Shown here piece by piece: positions 15,808-24,479 of a DNA stretch of 37,476 nt (the first letter of the stretch is position 1; each line of letters starts with the position of its first letter). The position numbers and the translations under genes were made by a program. This DNA comes from Clostridiales bacterium (GTDB lineage: Bacteria; Bacillota; Clostridia; Oscillospirales; Butyricicoccaceae), in NCBI GenBank assembly GCA_019421385.1, contig JAHZFK010000026.1:1-37476 (forward strand). Direction: 5' to 3'. The notes under the pieces are model-generated. The model had not been told where the DNA came from. It made no database searches and saw nothing but the letters and a program-made list of their open reading frames with translations.

Positions 15808-16782
15808 ATGTTTGAAAATCTGATTGCCACGCTGAAGGCTGACAAGCGCAAGATCGTATTCACCGAAGGCCCCGATCCCCGTATCCTTGAGGCTGCTTCC
15901 CGTCTGAAGAAGGACGGTCTGCTGGATTCCATTCTGGTTGGCAATGTGGACGAAGTGAAGGCGGCTGCACAGGCCGGCGGCTTCGATATTGAGGGAATGG
16001 AAATCATCGATCCCGCAACCTATCCGGAAATGGATGCAATGGTCGCCAAAATGGTGGAACTGCGCAAGGGCAAGATGACCGAGGAGCAGTGCCGCGCAGC
16101 GCTCGCAAAGGGCAATTATTTCGGCACGATGCTGGTCAAGATGGGCAAAGCTGACGCCCTGCTCGGCGGCGCGACTTACTCCACAGCCGACACCGTTCGT
16201 CCGGCGCTGCAGATCATCAAGACCAAGCCGGGCAACAAGATCGTAAGCTCCTGCTTCATTCTGCGCCGTGACGCGAAGGACGGTGGCGACGAGATGTACG
16301 CAATGGGCGACTGCGCCATCAACATCAATCCGGGCGAGGACGATCTGGTTGAAATCGCTATCGAGACTGCAAAGACCGCCAAGGCATTCGGCATCGACCC
16401 CAAGGTTGCCATGCTGTCCTACTCGACCAAGGGCTCCGGCAAGGGCGACACGGTTGATATGATGCGCAATGCAACCGAAAAGACCAAGGCTGCTGCACCG
16501 GAACTCGCTGTCGACGGCGAACTGCAGTTTGACGCTGCGTTCTCTCCGGTCGTTGCGGCTACCAAGTGCAAGGGTTCCCCGGTTGCTGGTCAGGCCAACA
16601 CCTTCATCTTCCCGGACATCAACGCCGGCAACATCGGCTATAAGATCGCACAGCGTCTGGGCGGCTTCGAGGCTTACGGCCCGATCCTTCAGGGTCTGAA
16701 CGCGCCGATCAACGACCTGTCCCGTGGCTGCAACGCGGACGAGGTTTACCAGATGGCAATCATCACCGCGGGCCTGAAGTAA
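15808..16782 (+). CDS. pta: Phosphate acetyltransferase
   Basis: A 324-aa enzyme converting acetyl-CoA and phosphate to acetyl-phosphate, the first step of acetate formation with ATP gain. Family features: VFTEGPDPRILEAA near the N-terminus, LLGGATYSTADTVRPALQ, and the C-terminal NTFIFPDINAGNIGYKIAQRLGGFEAYGPILQGL that is diagnostic of Pta. Length fits the short single-domain form. GGAGGAG precedes ATG 15808. No ackA is beside it; phosphotransbutyrylases share the fold but lack this C-terminal pattern. Confidence 0.94.
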   Translation: MFENLIATLKADKRKIVFTEGPDPRILEAASRLKKDGLLDSILVGNVDEVKAAAQAGGFDIEGMEIIDPATYPEMDAMVAKMVELRKGKMTEEQCRAALAKGNYFGTMLVKMGKADALLGGATYSTADTVRPALQIIKTKPGNKIVSSCFILRRDAKDGGDEMYAMGDCAININPGEDDLVEIAIETAKTAKAFGIDPKVAMLSYSTKGSGKGDTVDMMRNATEKTKAAAPELAVDGELQFDAAFSPVVAATKCKGSPVAGQANTFIFPDINAGNIGYKIAQRLGGFEAYGPILQGLNAPINDLSRGCNADEVYQMAIITAGLK

Positions 16783-16817
16783 TTTCTCCCCGACGTATTT
16801 CCAAAGAACAGAATTTG

Positions 16818-16848
16818 CAAGGGCCGAAACCATTTGTTTCGGCCCTTG
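16818..16848 (+). terminator. Hairpin after pta
   Basis: 13-bp perfect stem (16818-16830 / 16836-16848) with a 5-base loop. The T-run is poor, so readthrough into the next gene is possible. Confidence 0.65.
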
Positions 16849-16891
16849 TGTGCTCTATGGGGGTATCAACGGATAAAGGAGTGTGCTTTCC

Positions 16892-17296
16892 ATGAAACGA
16901 AAACCGATTATCGTTTTGTTATGTGTCATTGCGCTGTGTGGCGCACTGACTTTTGTGATAATGCCTTATTCCGTCGCACCGCAAGCGGAGCAGATAGAAA
17001 TCTGGCATGTGCAGCGCATGATTGGAAATGCAGAATTTGAAGATATGACCGATCAGATCGACTTGCATCAGCTAACCGAATTGCTTGCAGACTGCGAAGC
17101 ATCCCGACTGCCGTTTTATCAGCAAAGTTATTCACTCGATACCGTGCAATACGAAATCGACGCATATTACAAGGGAGAACCACTGCATTGGGTTCTGGGC
17201 AAGAACAGCTTCGTCTATGAAAGTACTCCATGGGTTCACCGTCTGCACGACGCGCAGGCACTGATTAACGCGCTGGACGCTATGCTGCCAACATAA
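16892..17296 (+). CDS. Small membrane-anchored or secreted protein, unknown
   Basis: 134 aa. MKRKPIIVLLCVIALCGALTFVIM is a basic start followed by one hydrophobic helix, so the protein is exported or anchored with its C-terminus outside. The remainder is soluble and mildly acidic with several aromatic residues (WHVQRM, YYKGEPLHW). AAAGGAG lies 10 bases before ATG 16892. No family recognised. It stands alone between pta and a convergent transporter gene and ends at a strong terminator. Confidence 0.7.
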   Translation: MKRKPIIVLLCVIALCGALTFVIMPYSVAPQAEQIEIWHVQRMIGNAEFEDMTDQIDLHQLTELLADCEASRLPFYQQSYSLDTVQYEIDAYYKGEPLHWVLGKNSFVYESTPWVHRLHDAQALINALDAMLPT

Positions 17297-17297
17297 G

Positions 17298-17327
17298 AAA
17301 AAGGACTGACTCCTGTCAGTCCTTTTT
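17298..17327. terminator. Terminator between convergent genes
   Basis: 13-bp stem (17298-17310 / 17315-17327), TCCT loop, A-run left and T-run right; its right arm overlaps the last codons of the minus-strand transporter gene. Confidence 0.88.
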
Positions 17328-18680
17328 CTGTTCTTCCTGTTGTTTTTGCGCGCGCGCCTTCTCCGCTGCACGGCGGCGCTCCTTTGCCGAAACCGGGGGA
17401 CGCTCCTCCTGCATCACGACAAATTCACCGCTTACCGGATCTAAGCGGCGCGGGCCGCGATAGTCATTGGTATCCACAGACAAGCCGCGTTTTTTCAGCA
17501 GGCTGCAAATCACCTCGGTCACCGCACTGTACAGCACCGCGAACAGCGGCACACCGACTGCCATACCGACAAACCCAAACACACCGCCAAACAGCAAAAT
17601 GGCAAACATGACCCAAAAGCTGGATAGTCCGGTGGAATTGCCCAGAATCTTCGGACCAAGGATGTTGCCGTCAAACTGCTGCAGCGCCAAAACAAACAGC
17701 ACAAAATATACCGCCTGAATCGGGCTGATGACCATAATCAAAATTGTGCTGGGGATAGCGCCGATGAACGGTCCAAAAAACGGAATGATATTGGTCACGC
17801 CAATGATAACCGAAATTAGCAGTGCAAATGACTGATCCATCGTCATCAGTCCGAAACCAATCAGCATTCGCAAACCAATAAAGCACAGCACACCGATAAT
17901 CAGCGAGTCAATCAGCTTACCTGTGATGAAACCGCCAAAGACACGGTGCACATAAGCAACACGCCCCATAATCCGGTTGGCCCGGTCAATGGAAAACATG
18001 CTGTATGTCATCTTTTTGGCTTGCGCGCAAAACGTGTCCTTGCTGTTGAGGATATACAGCGCAATGATAATGCCGATAAAAATATCGAACAATACGGAAA
18101 CCGTCGTTACGACGCCGGTCATGAGCTCAACGAGCTGCGGCAACGCGATGTTCTGCACCCAGTTGACGATCTGTTGCGAAAACTCCTCATAAAGCTGGAG
18201 GAAATTGCGCTCGATCACCGGATTATCCTTGAGCAGCGCCGCCACCCAGCCGGATATCTCATTGAGATAGGTATCCATGGACTCCAGCAGCGAGAACACA
18301 CTCACCACCAACTGCGGAAGCACCATCCAAAGCAGAATGCCCACCACAGCAATGCCGATGAGCAGTGTCAGAATGCTGCACAACCCCTTGGCAATGCGCG
18401 TCCCGTTTTTTAATCTGCGGGACAATGGCGGCTGAATTCGCTTATACAACCCATTGAAAACGGGCATCAGCAAATATGCCATCACAAAGCCGTAAATAAA
18501 CGGACTGAGAATGCCAAGCAGCTTTTGGATCATGATCCAGCTGCCCGGGCGCCATTGCAATAAGAACACAACAACCGAGCTGGAAACAATGACACAAAAT
18601 GCGGTCAAGCCCCACTGAAAATAGTGTGGATGCGTAGAAAACTTTGATTTATTTTGCTTTGTCGGCTCCTCCACAGACAT
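17316..18680 (-). CDS. AI-2E family transporter (PerM/YtvI-like)
   Basis: A 454-aa integral membrane protein with about eight helices. The N-terminal pair spans FCVIVSSSVVVFLL and LGILSPFIYGFVMAYLLMPVF; the conserved C-terminal part reads NIIPFFGPFIGAIPS and LALQQFDGNILGPKILGNSTGLS, the family signature. A charged cytoplasmic tail of about 60 residues ends KQQEEQKKD. Named after a proposed autoinducer-2 exporter; many members instead act in ion or metabolite export. Last gene of the minus-strand set beginning at 20386. Confidence 0.87.
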   Translation of the reverse strand: MSVEEPTKQNKSKFSTHPHYFQWGLTAFCVIVSSSVVVFLLQWRPGSWIMIQKLLGILSPFIYGFVMAYLLMPVFNGLYKRIQPPLSRRLKNGTRIAKGLCSILTLLIGIAVVGILLWMVLPQLVVSVFSLLESMDTYLNEISGWVAALLKDNPVIERNFLQLYEEFSQQIVNWVQNIALPQLVELMTGVVTTVSVLFDIFIGIIIALYILNSKDTFCAQAKKMTYSMFSIDRANRIMGRVAYVHRVFGGFITGKLIDSLIIGVLCFIGLRMLIGFGLMTMDQSFALLISVIIGVTNIIPFFGPFIGAIPSTILIMVISPIQAVYFVLFVLALQQFDGNILGPKILGNSTGLSSFWVMFAILLFGGVFGFVGMAVGVPLFAVLYSAVTEVICSLLKKRGLSVDTNDYRGPRRLDPVSGEFVVMQEERPPVSAKERRRAAEKARAQKQQEEQKKD

Positions 18681-18726
18681 ACTCCTCTCCTACCGGGTTT
18701 TTGCTCTATGCCATCAAGCAGCCAAT

Positions 18727-19032
18727 TTATTCATCGTCGCAGTTGAAGAAAATGCGCCAGAACAGGTACAACCAGCTAGCCGTGAACGCAATGAACAGAA
18801 CACCACGGAATTTCTTGAAAAAGCGCGAAAAGCAGGTGCCCAGCCACAGTCCCAGCGACAGCAGACATACCTTGAAAATCGCAAAATCGAAAACAGAAAA
18901 GCCCTGTGCCTTGGATACGGCATAATCTGTCCAGCGGCCTGCCTGATTGCGCGCATCATCTGCATAACGCAGCATCTGCTCGGCACGTGCGCGAAGGGCT
19001 TCCCGATCAATGTTTTCCAGATAATTTTTCAT
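18727..19032 (-). CDS. Small two-helix membrane protein, unknown
   Basis: 101 aa: an amphipathic charged N-terminal half (YLENIDREALRARAEQML) followed by two hydrophobic helices (FKVCLLSLGLWLG and GVLFIAFTASWLYLFW) and a short acidic end. AAAGGAG precedes ATG 19032 and overlaps the stop of the exonuclease gene 14 bases away, so the two are co-translated. It resembles short Clostridia proteins often annotated loosely as phosphate-permease-like, but no function is established. Confidence 0.7.
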   Translation of the reverse strand: MKNYLENIDREALRARAEQMLRYADDARNQAGRWTDYAVSKAQGFSVFDFAIFKVCLLSLGLWLGTCFSRFFKKFRGVLFIAFTASWLYLFWRIFFNCDDE

Positions 19033-19046
19033 AGCTTCTCTCTCCT

Positions 19047-19688
19047 TTATAGATGGCTTTGAGTGGAACGGACGGCTTTCCCGCCCTGAAATTCTTTCGC
19101 TATGCTGCAAGGCACGGTTCCCATGCAGGATATCCGTCCCAGACGCATTCCAATTTTTTCAGCCAGCTCGTCTGCATCCGCGCTCGCGGTCTCTCGCAGG
19201 GCGGCCTGCAAGATCAATCCGGCCGCACGGGCATCCGAACCTGCCTCGTGATGGTTCAGCGCAATGCCCAGCGCCTGTGAAACCGTATCCAGCTTATGAT
19301 TTTGCAGCTGCGGCCATACCCGCTGCGCCACCTTCACCGTACATACATAACGGCATTCCGGCACAGGCAGATGATAATGCGCAAGACATGCGCACAGCAC
19401 CGCTGTATCAAACATAGCATTATGGCAAACCAGCACGCTGCCCTCTGCCAATTCCGCTATGGCGCCCTGCCAGACTGCATCAAAGGTCGGGGCATCGGCC
19501 ACCATGGATTCTTTGATATGATTGACGCGAACATTGCCCCAATGGAACTTTCCCACCTGTGCAGGCGGTTTAATCAGGGTCGTTTGTTCGGCAACCAATG
19601 TAGTATCCTCAAAAATGCTCACGCCCAGCGCGCAAGCGCTCAGCCGCGACGCATTGCCGGTTTCAAAATCCAACGCCACATACCTCAT
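19047..19688 (-). CDS. DnaQ-like 3'-5' exonuclease (DEDDh)
   Basis: A 213-aa exonuclease-fold protein. The acidic motifs are in order: ALDFETGN (Asp and Glu of Exo I), CHNAMFDTAVL (Exo II) and NHHEAGSDARAAGLIL (His and Asp of Exo III), so the active site is complete. The C-terminal extension (about residues 165-213) may bind nucleic acid. Its ATG (19688) overlaps the stop of the preceding gene by four bases (ATGA). Likely a stand-alone proofreading or RNA/DNA trimming nuclease, not the polymerase epsilon subunit proper. Confidence 0.88.
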   Translation of the reverse strand: MRYVALDFETGNASRLSACALGVSIFEDTTLVAEQTTLIKPPAQVGKFHWGNVRVNHIKESMVADAPTFDAVWQGAIAELAEGSVLVCHNAMFDTAVLCACLAHYHLPVPECRYVCTVKVAQRVWPQLQNHKLDTVSQALGIALNHHEAGSDARAAGLILQAALRETASADADELAEKIGMRLGRISCMGTVPCSIAKEFQGGKAVRSTQSHL

Positions 19689-20386
19689 TGGACCGCCTCC
19701 CGCCGCGCTGCCTCTGCGCGCTCTTTTGCTGCCAACAGAAAACGGTAAAACGGTGCCAAACGCTTCATGGTTTCCACCATCGGTTGAACAAACGAACCAT
19801 CCAGCAAGGGCGCAAAGTCCGCTGCTTCGCGGAAATCCACGCCGATCTCCTTGCGATTCAGCCAATCCTGATACTCCGGCTTCGCATCCGGGAACTTCGG
19901 CCGTTTGTACATTTCTCCATCCAGATGCATCTGCGGGCAAGCCTGTACCGCGTCATAGGCTTCAAGGAACAGCTTATCCTCACGCAGAATCATCTCACGT
20001 AGGGACTCCATCTCGCCCCTGCCCCATGCGCCCCAGCAGCCAAAGCCCCAGAACTCGGGATGGATCTCAAAATAGTAACACGGCACCGACTCGCGCTCCT
20101 GCCGCTTGCGGCGGAAAAACATCCACATGTTGGAACGGTACAGCGTTTTATCCTTGGTATAACGGGTATCTCGGCGCACACGAGACACCATACGCGATGG
20201 CGTGACAACAAACTGCGCGTCGATCTCCAGCATTGCGGGCGTCATCTGCTCAATCAACTCACGAAACGGCTGAATGACCTGCCGCTTGATTTCTTCTTTA
20301 TGTTCTTCGTAAAATTCCTTGCTGTTTTGCAGGCGGTTCAGCTGCAGCAAATCGATCCCCGCAGCATTAAAGCCTGTGAATGCCAT
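19685..20386 (-). CDS. DUF2461 / TIGR02453 family protein
   Basis: 233 aa, opening AFTGFNAAGIDLLQLNRLQN, then NSKEFYEEHKEEIKRQVIQP, RYTKDKTLYRSNMWMFF and YYFEIHPEFWGFGCW, matching the DUF2461 pattern. No activity is known. Start 20386 is supported by the promoter: the predicted transcript begins near 20408, so longer in-frame versions from upstream starts cannot be made from it. First gene of the DUF2461-exonuclease-small membrane-AI-2E operon. Confidence 0.85.
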   Translation of the reverse strand: MAFTGFNAAGIDLLQLNRLQNSKEFYEEHKEEIKRQVIQPFRELIEQMTPAMLEIDAQFVVTPSRMVSRVRRDTRYTKDKTLYRSNMWMFFRRKRQERESVPCYYFEIHPEFWGFGCWGAWGRGEMESLREMILREDKLFLEAYDAVQACPQMHLDGEMYKRPKFPDAKPEYQDWLNRKEIGVDFREAADFAPLLDGSFVQPMVETMKRLAPFYRFLLAAKERAEAARREAVQ

Positions 20387-20414
20387 GAAAACGGGCACCA
20401 CCTTTCTGTTTATC

Positions 20415-20443
20415 ATTGTACCGCGTTTTTTCGGTTTGCGCAA
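20415..20443 (-). promoter_or_regulatory. Promoter of the DUF2461 operon
   Basis: Minus strand: TTGCGC (20438-20443), 17 bases, TACAAT (20415-20420). Confidence 0.65.
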
Positions 20444-20533
20444 CAGGATTTTGCTGTTTCCCGCCGCAAAAACGCAAAATATTGTGGCGTTTGCCCGCAC
20501 CCGTCTGGTGGCACCAACCATCAGCCTATAAAA

Positions 20534-20563
20534 AACCGCCCGCGGAACATTCCGCGGGCGGTT
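20534..20563 (-). terminator. Terminator of nifJ
   Basis: 13-bp GC-rich stem (20534-20546 / 20551-20563), four-base loop, followed on the minus strand by six or more T. About 40 bases after the nifJ stop. Confidence 0.92.
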
Positions 20564-20605
20564 CTTCATTTTTCAGTAAATCACTTTGTAAGCAATCAGC
20601 CGATC

Positions 20606-23600
20606 TTACGCTTCGGGAGCGTACAGAGCCTGCAGGCGCTGCAGATGTGCATAGCGCTTGGTGGACTCTGCCTCGGATTCGGTGAACAGCTTCTCCGCAC
20701 GATCCGGGAAGGAACGAGTCAGAGCAGAGTAACGCGCTTCGTTCATCATGAACTTGCGGTAATCCTCCGTCTTGGGCTCCTTGGACTCGAGGATGAACGG
20801 ATTCTTGCCTTCCTCAGCCAGCTGCGGATTGAAGCGGAACAGGTTCCAGTAACCGCAATCGACAGCCTTCTTCATCTCGGCCTGGCAGTTGGTCATGCCG
20901 CCCTTGATGGAGTGCATTTCGCACGGAGCGTAGCCGATGATGAGGGACGGGCCCGGATAAGCTTCCGCTTCCGCGATCGCCTTGAGGGTCTGGTTCATGT
21001 TTGCGCCCATTGCGATCTGAGCAACGTAAACATAGCCGTAGCTCATTGCGATCTCAGCAAGGCTCTTCTTCTTGGTGGTCTTACCGGAAGCTGCGAACTG
21101 AGCAACCGCACCGATGTTGGTAGCCTTGGATGCCTGACCGCCGGTGTTGGAGTAAACCTCGGTATCGAATACCATAACGTTTACATCCTGACCGGAAGCG
21201 AGGACGTGATCCAGACCGCCGAAGCCGATGTCATAAGCCCAGCCGTCACCGCCGAAGATCCAGACGGACTTCTTAGCGAGGTATTCCTTATGCGCAAGAA
21301 CTTCCTTGCAAGCGTCGCAGCCAGCAGCCGCACCCTTTTCGAGCTCGGCAACCAGAGCCTTAGCCGGCTCAGCGTTCGCAGCGCCGTTGTCCTTGGTCTC
21401 CATGAACTTCGCGATCGCATCCTTGGTCTCAGCCGGGGTAGCGTCCGCAGCAGCCATCTCTTCGAGCTTGGAGATCAGGCGCTCACGGATTGCCAGCTGG
21501 CCATAGTACATGCCGAGGCCGTGCTCTGCGTTGTCCTCGAACAGGCTGTTTGCCCAAGCCGGGCCGTGGCCGTCCTTGTCAACGGTGTACGGGCTGGTAG
21601 CAGCCGGGCCGCCCCAGATGGACGAACAGCCGGTCGCGTTGGAGATATACATACGGTCGCCGCAAACCTGCGTGATCAGGCGAGCGTAAGAGGTCTCAGC
21701 GCAGCCTGCGCAAGAACCGGAGAACTCAAGCAGCGGCTTCTTGAACTGGCTGTCCTTGACGGAAGCAGTCGAGATCATGTCGGCCTTCTCGGAAACCTTC
21801 GCTACGCAGTAATCGAATGCATCCTGCTGAGCAGCTTCCTGATCCTGCGGAACCATAGTGAGGGACTTGGTCGGGCACACGCCAACGCATACGCCGCAGC
21901 CCATGCAATCCAGCGGAGAAACGACCATCGTGTACTTGTAGACGCCCTTGCCCTTGCCGGCCTTGATGTCGACGATCTTGGTCGATGCCGGAGCAGCAGC
22001 AGCCTCTTCCTCGGTCAGCGCGAACGGACGGATGGTCGCGTGCGGGCAGACATAAGCACACTGGTTACACTGTACACAGGTATCCTGATTCCAAGACGGA
22101 ACGGTAACCGCTACGCCACGCTTCTCGTAAGCGGCAGCGCCGTGCTCGAAGGAACCGTCAACATGCTCGCCTGCGAAAGCGGATACCGGCAGGGAGTCGC
22201 CGTCCATGCGGCCGATCGGCTCCATAACATCCTTGACCATCTTGACGACTTCCGGACGGCCCTGCAGATCGCGGGTATCTTCCGGATCAACAGCGTCAGC
22301 CCAAGCAGCCGGAACGTCGATCTTGACGAACGCAGTAGCGCCGGCGTCGATCGCCTTGTGGTTCATATCAACGATATCCTGGCCCTTCTTCAGGTAGGAC
22401 TTGGTCGCAGCATCCTTCATGTAGCCGATTGCTTCTTCCTGCGGCATAACCTTAGCCAGCGTGAAGAAAGCGGACTGGAGGATGGTGTTGGTGCGCTTGC
22501 CCATACCAATCTCAATCGCGAGGTCGATCGCGTTGATGGTGTAGATCTGGATGTTGTTCTTCGCAATGTAGCGCTTCTCAGAAGCCGCCAGATGATGCTC
22601 GAGCTCTTCGGGCGTCCACTGGCAGTTGATCAGGAACACGCCGCCCGGCTTAACGTCACGCACGATCGGGAAGTGCTTGGTGATGTAGGACGGGTTGTGG
22701 CAGGCAACGAAGTCAGCCTTATTGATGTAGTACGGGCTCTTGATCGGCTTGTCGCCAAAACGCAGGTGCGAAACGGTAACGCCGCCGGTCTTCTTGGAGT
22801 CGTACTGGAAGTACGCCTGAACGAACTTATCGGTGTGGTCGCCGATGATCTTGATGGAGTTCTTGTTTGCGCCAACGGTGCCGTCGCCGCCGAGACCCCA
22901 GAACTTGCACTCGGTGGTGCCTTCCGCCGCAGTGTTCGGCGCCGGCTTCTCCTCGAGGGACAGGTAGGTCACGTCGTCGTTGATGCCGATGGTGAACTGA
23001 CGCTTCGGCTCAGCCTGATTCAGCTCTTCGTATACCGCAAAGACAGAGGACGGCGGGGTATCCTTGGAACCCAGACCGTAACGGCCGCCGATGACGGTCT
23101 TATCGGTGATGCCAGCGTTAGCCAGCGCGGTAACAACGTCCAGATAAAGCGGCTCGCCCTGTGCGCCCGGCTCCTTGGTGCGGTCGAGAACCGCAATCTT
23201 CTTGGCAGTCTCCGGGATAGCAGCCAGCAGCTTGTCCGCACGCCACGGACGGTACAGGCGAACCTTGACAAGGCCAACCTTCTCGCCGTGTGCGTTGAGG
23301 TAATCGATAACTTCCTCTGCTACGTCGCAGATCGAGCCCATCGCGATGATCACGCGGTCAGCATCGGCAGCGCCGTAGTAGTTGAACAGCTGGTAGTTGG
23401 TGCCGAGCTTAGCGTTAACCTTGCCCATGTACTCCTCTACCACTTCCGGAACCGCGTCATAGAACTTGTTGCAAGCCTCGCGGTGCTGGAAGAATACGTC
23501 GCCGTTCTCGTGCGAGCCGCGCATCATTGCATGCTCCGGATTCAGAGCGCGCTTGCGGAACGCTTCAACAGCGTCCATGTCGCACATGTCCTTCAGGTCC

Positions 23601-24166
23601 TCATAATCCCAAACCTCGATCTTCTGGATCTCGTGGGAGGTACGGAAGCCATCGAAGAAGTTGATGAACGGAACGCGGGACTTAATGGTTGCCAGATGCG
23701 CAACAGCACCCAGATCCATTACTTCCTGCGGGTTGGTCTCAGCCAGCATAGCGAAACCGGTCTGACGGCAAGCCATAACGTCAGAATGGTCACCGAAGAT
23801 GTTCAGCGCATGGGATGCAACCGTACGCGCGGAAACATGGAACACGCAGGGGAGCAATTCGCCCGCGATCTTGTACATATTCGGGATCATCAGCAGCAGA
23901 CCCTGAGATGCGGTGTAGGTCGTGGTCAGCGCACCGGCTGCCAGAGAGCCGTGAACCGTACCTGCGGCGCCCGCCTCGGACTGCATTTCGATCACCTTAA
24001 CGGTAGTACCGAAAATGTTCTTCTGACCTGCGGCTGCCCACTGGTCTACGCTGTCTGCCATGGGGCTGGACGGGGTGATCGGATAGATACCCGCGACCTC
24101 GGTAAACGCATACGACACATGTGCCGCAGCGGTGTTACCGTCCATGGACTTCATCTTTCTTGCCAT
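20606..24166 (-). CDS. nifJ: Pyruvate:ferredoxin (flavodoxin) oxidoreductase
   Basis: An 1186-aa homodimer-type PFOR that oxidises pyruvate to acetyl-CoA and CO2 with reduction of ferredoxin, a central step of clostridial fermentation. Domains in order: pyruvate-binding domain (GIYPITPSSPMAD), gamma domain (GLGGDGTVGANKNS), two [4Fe-4S] ferredoxin motifs (CVQCNQCAYVCP and CMGCGVCVGVCP), the CAGCAETSY cluster site, and the TPP-binding region (GGDGWAYDIGFGGLDHV, YSNTGGQASKAT). All cluster cysteines are present. AGGAGGAT precedes ATG 24166. Codons TTA, CTA and TCA are not used at all, a mark of very strong codon bias and high expression. Monocistronic. Confidence 0.98.
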   Translation of the reverse strand: MARKMKSMDGNTAAAHVSYAFTEVAGIYPITPSSPMADSVDQWAAAGQKNIFGTTVKVIEMQSEAGAAGTVHGSLAAGALTTTYTASQGLLLMIPNMYKIAGELLPCVFHVSARTVASHALNIFGDHSDVMACRQTGFAMLAETNPQEVMDLGAVAHLATIKSRVPFINFFDGFRTSHEIQKIEVWDYEDLKDMCDMDAVEAFRKRALNPEHAMMRGSHENGDVFFQHREACNKFYDAVPEVVEEYMGKVNAKLGTNYQLFNYYGAADADRVIIAMGSICDVAEEVIDYLNAHGEKVGLVKVRLYRPWRADKLLAAIPETAKKIAVLDRTKEPGAQGEPLYLDVVTALANAGITDKTVIGGRYGLGSKDTPPSSVFAVYEELNQAEPKRQFTIGINDDVTYLSLEEKPAPNTAAEGTTECKFWGLGGDGTVGANKNSIKIIGDHTDKFVQAYFQYDSKKTGGVTVSHLRFGDKPIKSPYYINKADFVACHNPSYITKHFPIVRDVKPGGVFLINCQWTPEELEHHLAASEKRYIAKNNIQIYTINAIDLAIEIGMGKRTNTILQSAFFTLAKVMPQEEAIGYMKDAATKSYLKKGQDIVDMNHKAIDAGATAFVKIDVPAAWADAVDPEDTRDLQGRPEVVKMVKDVMEPIGRMDGDSLPVSAFAGEHVDGSFEHGAAAYEKRGVAVTVPSWNQDTCVQCNQCAYVCPHATIRPFALTEEEAAAAPASTKIVDIKAGKGKGVYKYTMVVSPLDCMGCGVCVGVCPTKSLTMVPQDQEAAQQDAFDYCVAKVSEKADMISTASVKDSQFKKPLLEFSGSCAGCAETSYARLITQVCGDRMYISNATGCSSIWGGPAATSPYTVDKDGHGPAWANSLFEDNAEHGLGMYYGQLAIRERLISKLEEMAAADATPAETKDAIAKFMETKDNGAANAEPAKALVAELEKGAAAGCDACKEVLAHKEYLAKKSVWIFGGDGWAYDIGFGGLDHVLASGQDVNVMVFDTEVYSNTGGQASKATNIGAVAQFAASGKTTKKKSLAEIAMSYGYVYVAQIAMGANMNQTLKAIAEAEAYPGPSLIIGYAPCEMHSIKGGMTNCQAEMKKAVDCGYWNLFRFNPQLAEEGKNPFILESKEPKTEDYRKFMMNEARYSALTRSFPDRAEKLFTESEAESTKRYAHLQRLQALYAPEA

Positions 24167-24265
24167 GTTTATATCCTCCTATTCAGTTATAACATGCTGA
24201 AGGGGTGAAAAGCCTTTTCGCCCGCTTTTTGACACGGGAAAAAGCCGTCTCCACCGGCCGTTTTT

Positions 24266-24294
24266 ATTCTATCACTCCTTACCAAAAATGTAAA
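24266..24294 (-). promoter_or_regulatory. Promoter of nifJ
   Basis: Minus strand: TTTACA (24289-24294), 17 bases, TAGAAT (24266-24271). The leader of about 95 bases contains a GC-rich part near 24230-24260. Confidence 0.75.
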
Positions 24295-24412
24295 CACCAA
24301 ATATGACAAATTCGTAACAATTTCCCGATTATTGATAGAAATTTCGCATTGTGAAACAACAATCTCATGGTGTTCCAAAATGTTACAATTCCTTTGCAGT
24401 TGTCGTTTTGCA

Positions 24413-24441
24413 TTGCGGAATCGACAAAATTGTAGTATATT
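24413..24441 (+). promoter_or_regulatory. Promoter of the comM-like gene
   Basis: TTGCGG (24413-24418), 17 bases, TATATT (24436-24441). The 118 bases between this and the divergent nifJ promoter are AT-rich and contain several TGTTACA/TTGTAAC-type words, but no clear operator. Confidence 0.55.
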
Positions 24442-24479
24442 GATACAGTAAGTCTTTCAGCGACATGGGAGGGAGTTCG

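Noticed and set aside
15691..16833. 380-codon frame antisense to pta.
   Set aside because: Lies across pta and its promoter; translation is not protein-like. Codon-bias shadow.
20060..24208. A 1382-codon open frame on the plus strand, antisense to nifJ.
   Set aside because: Its codons are in exact register with nifJ codons. Stops there would require TTA, CTA or TCA in nifJ, which this strongly biased gene does not use. No ribosome site or recognisable protein; it is a codon-usage shadow.
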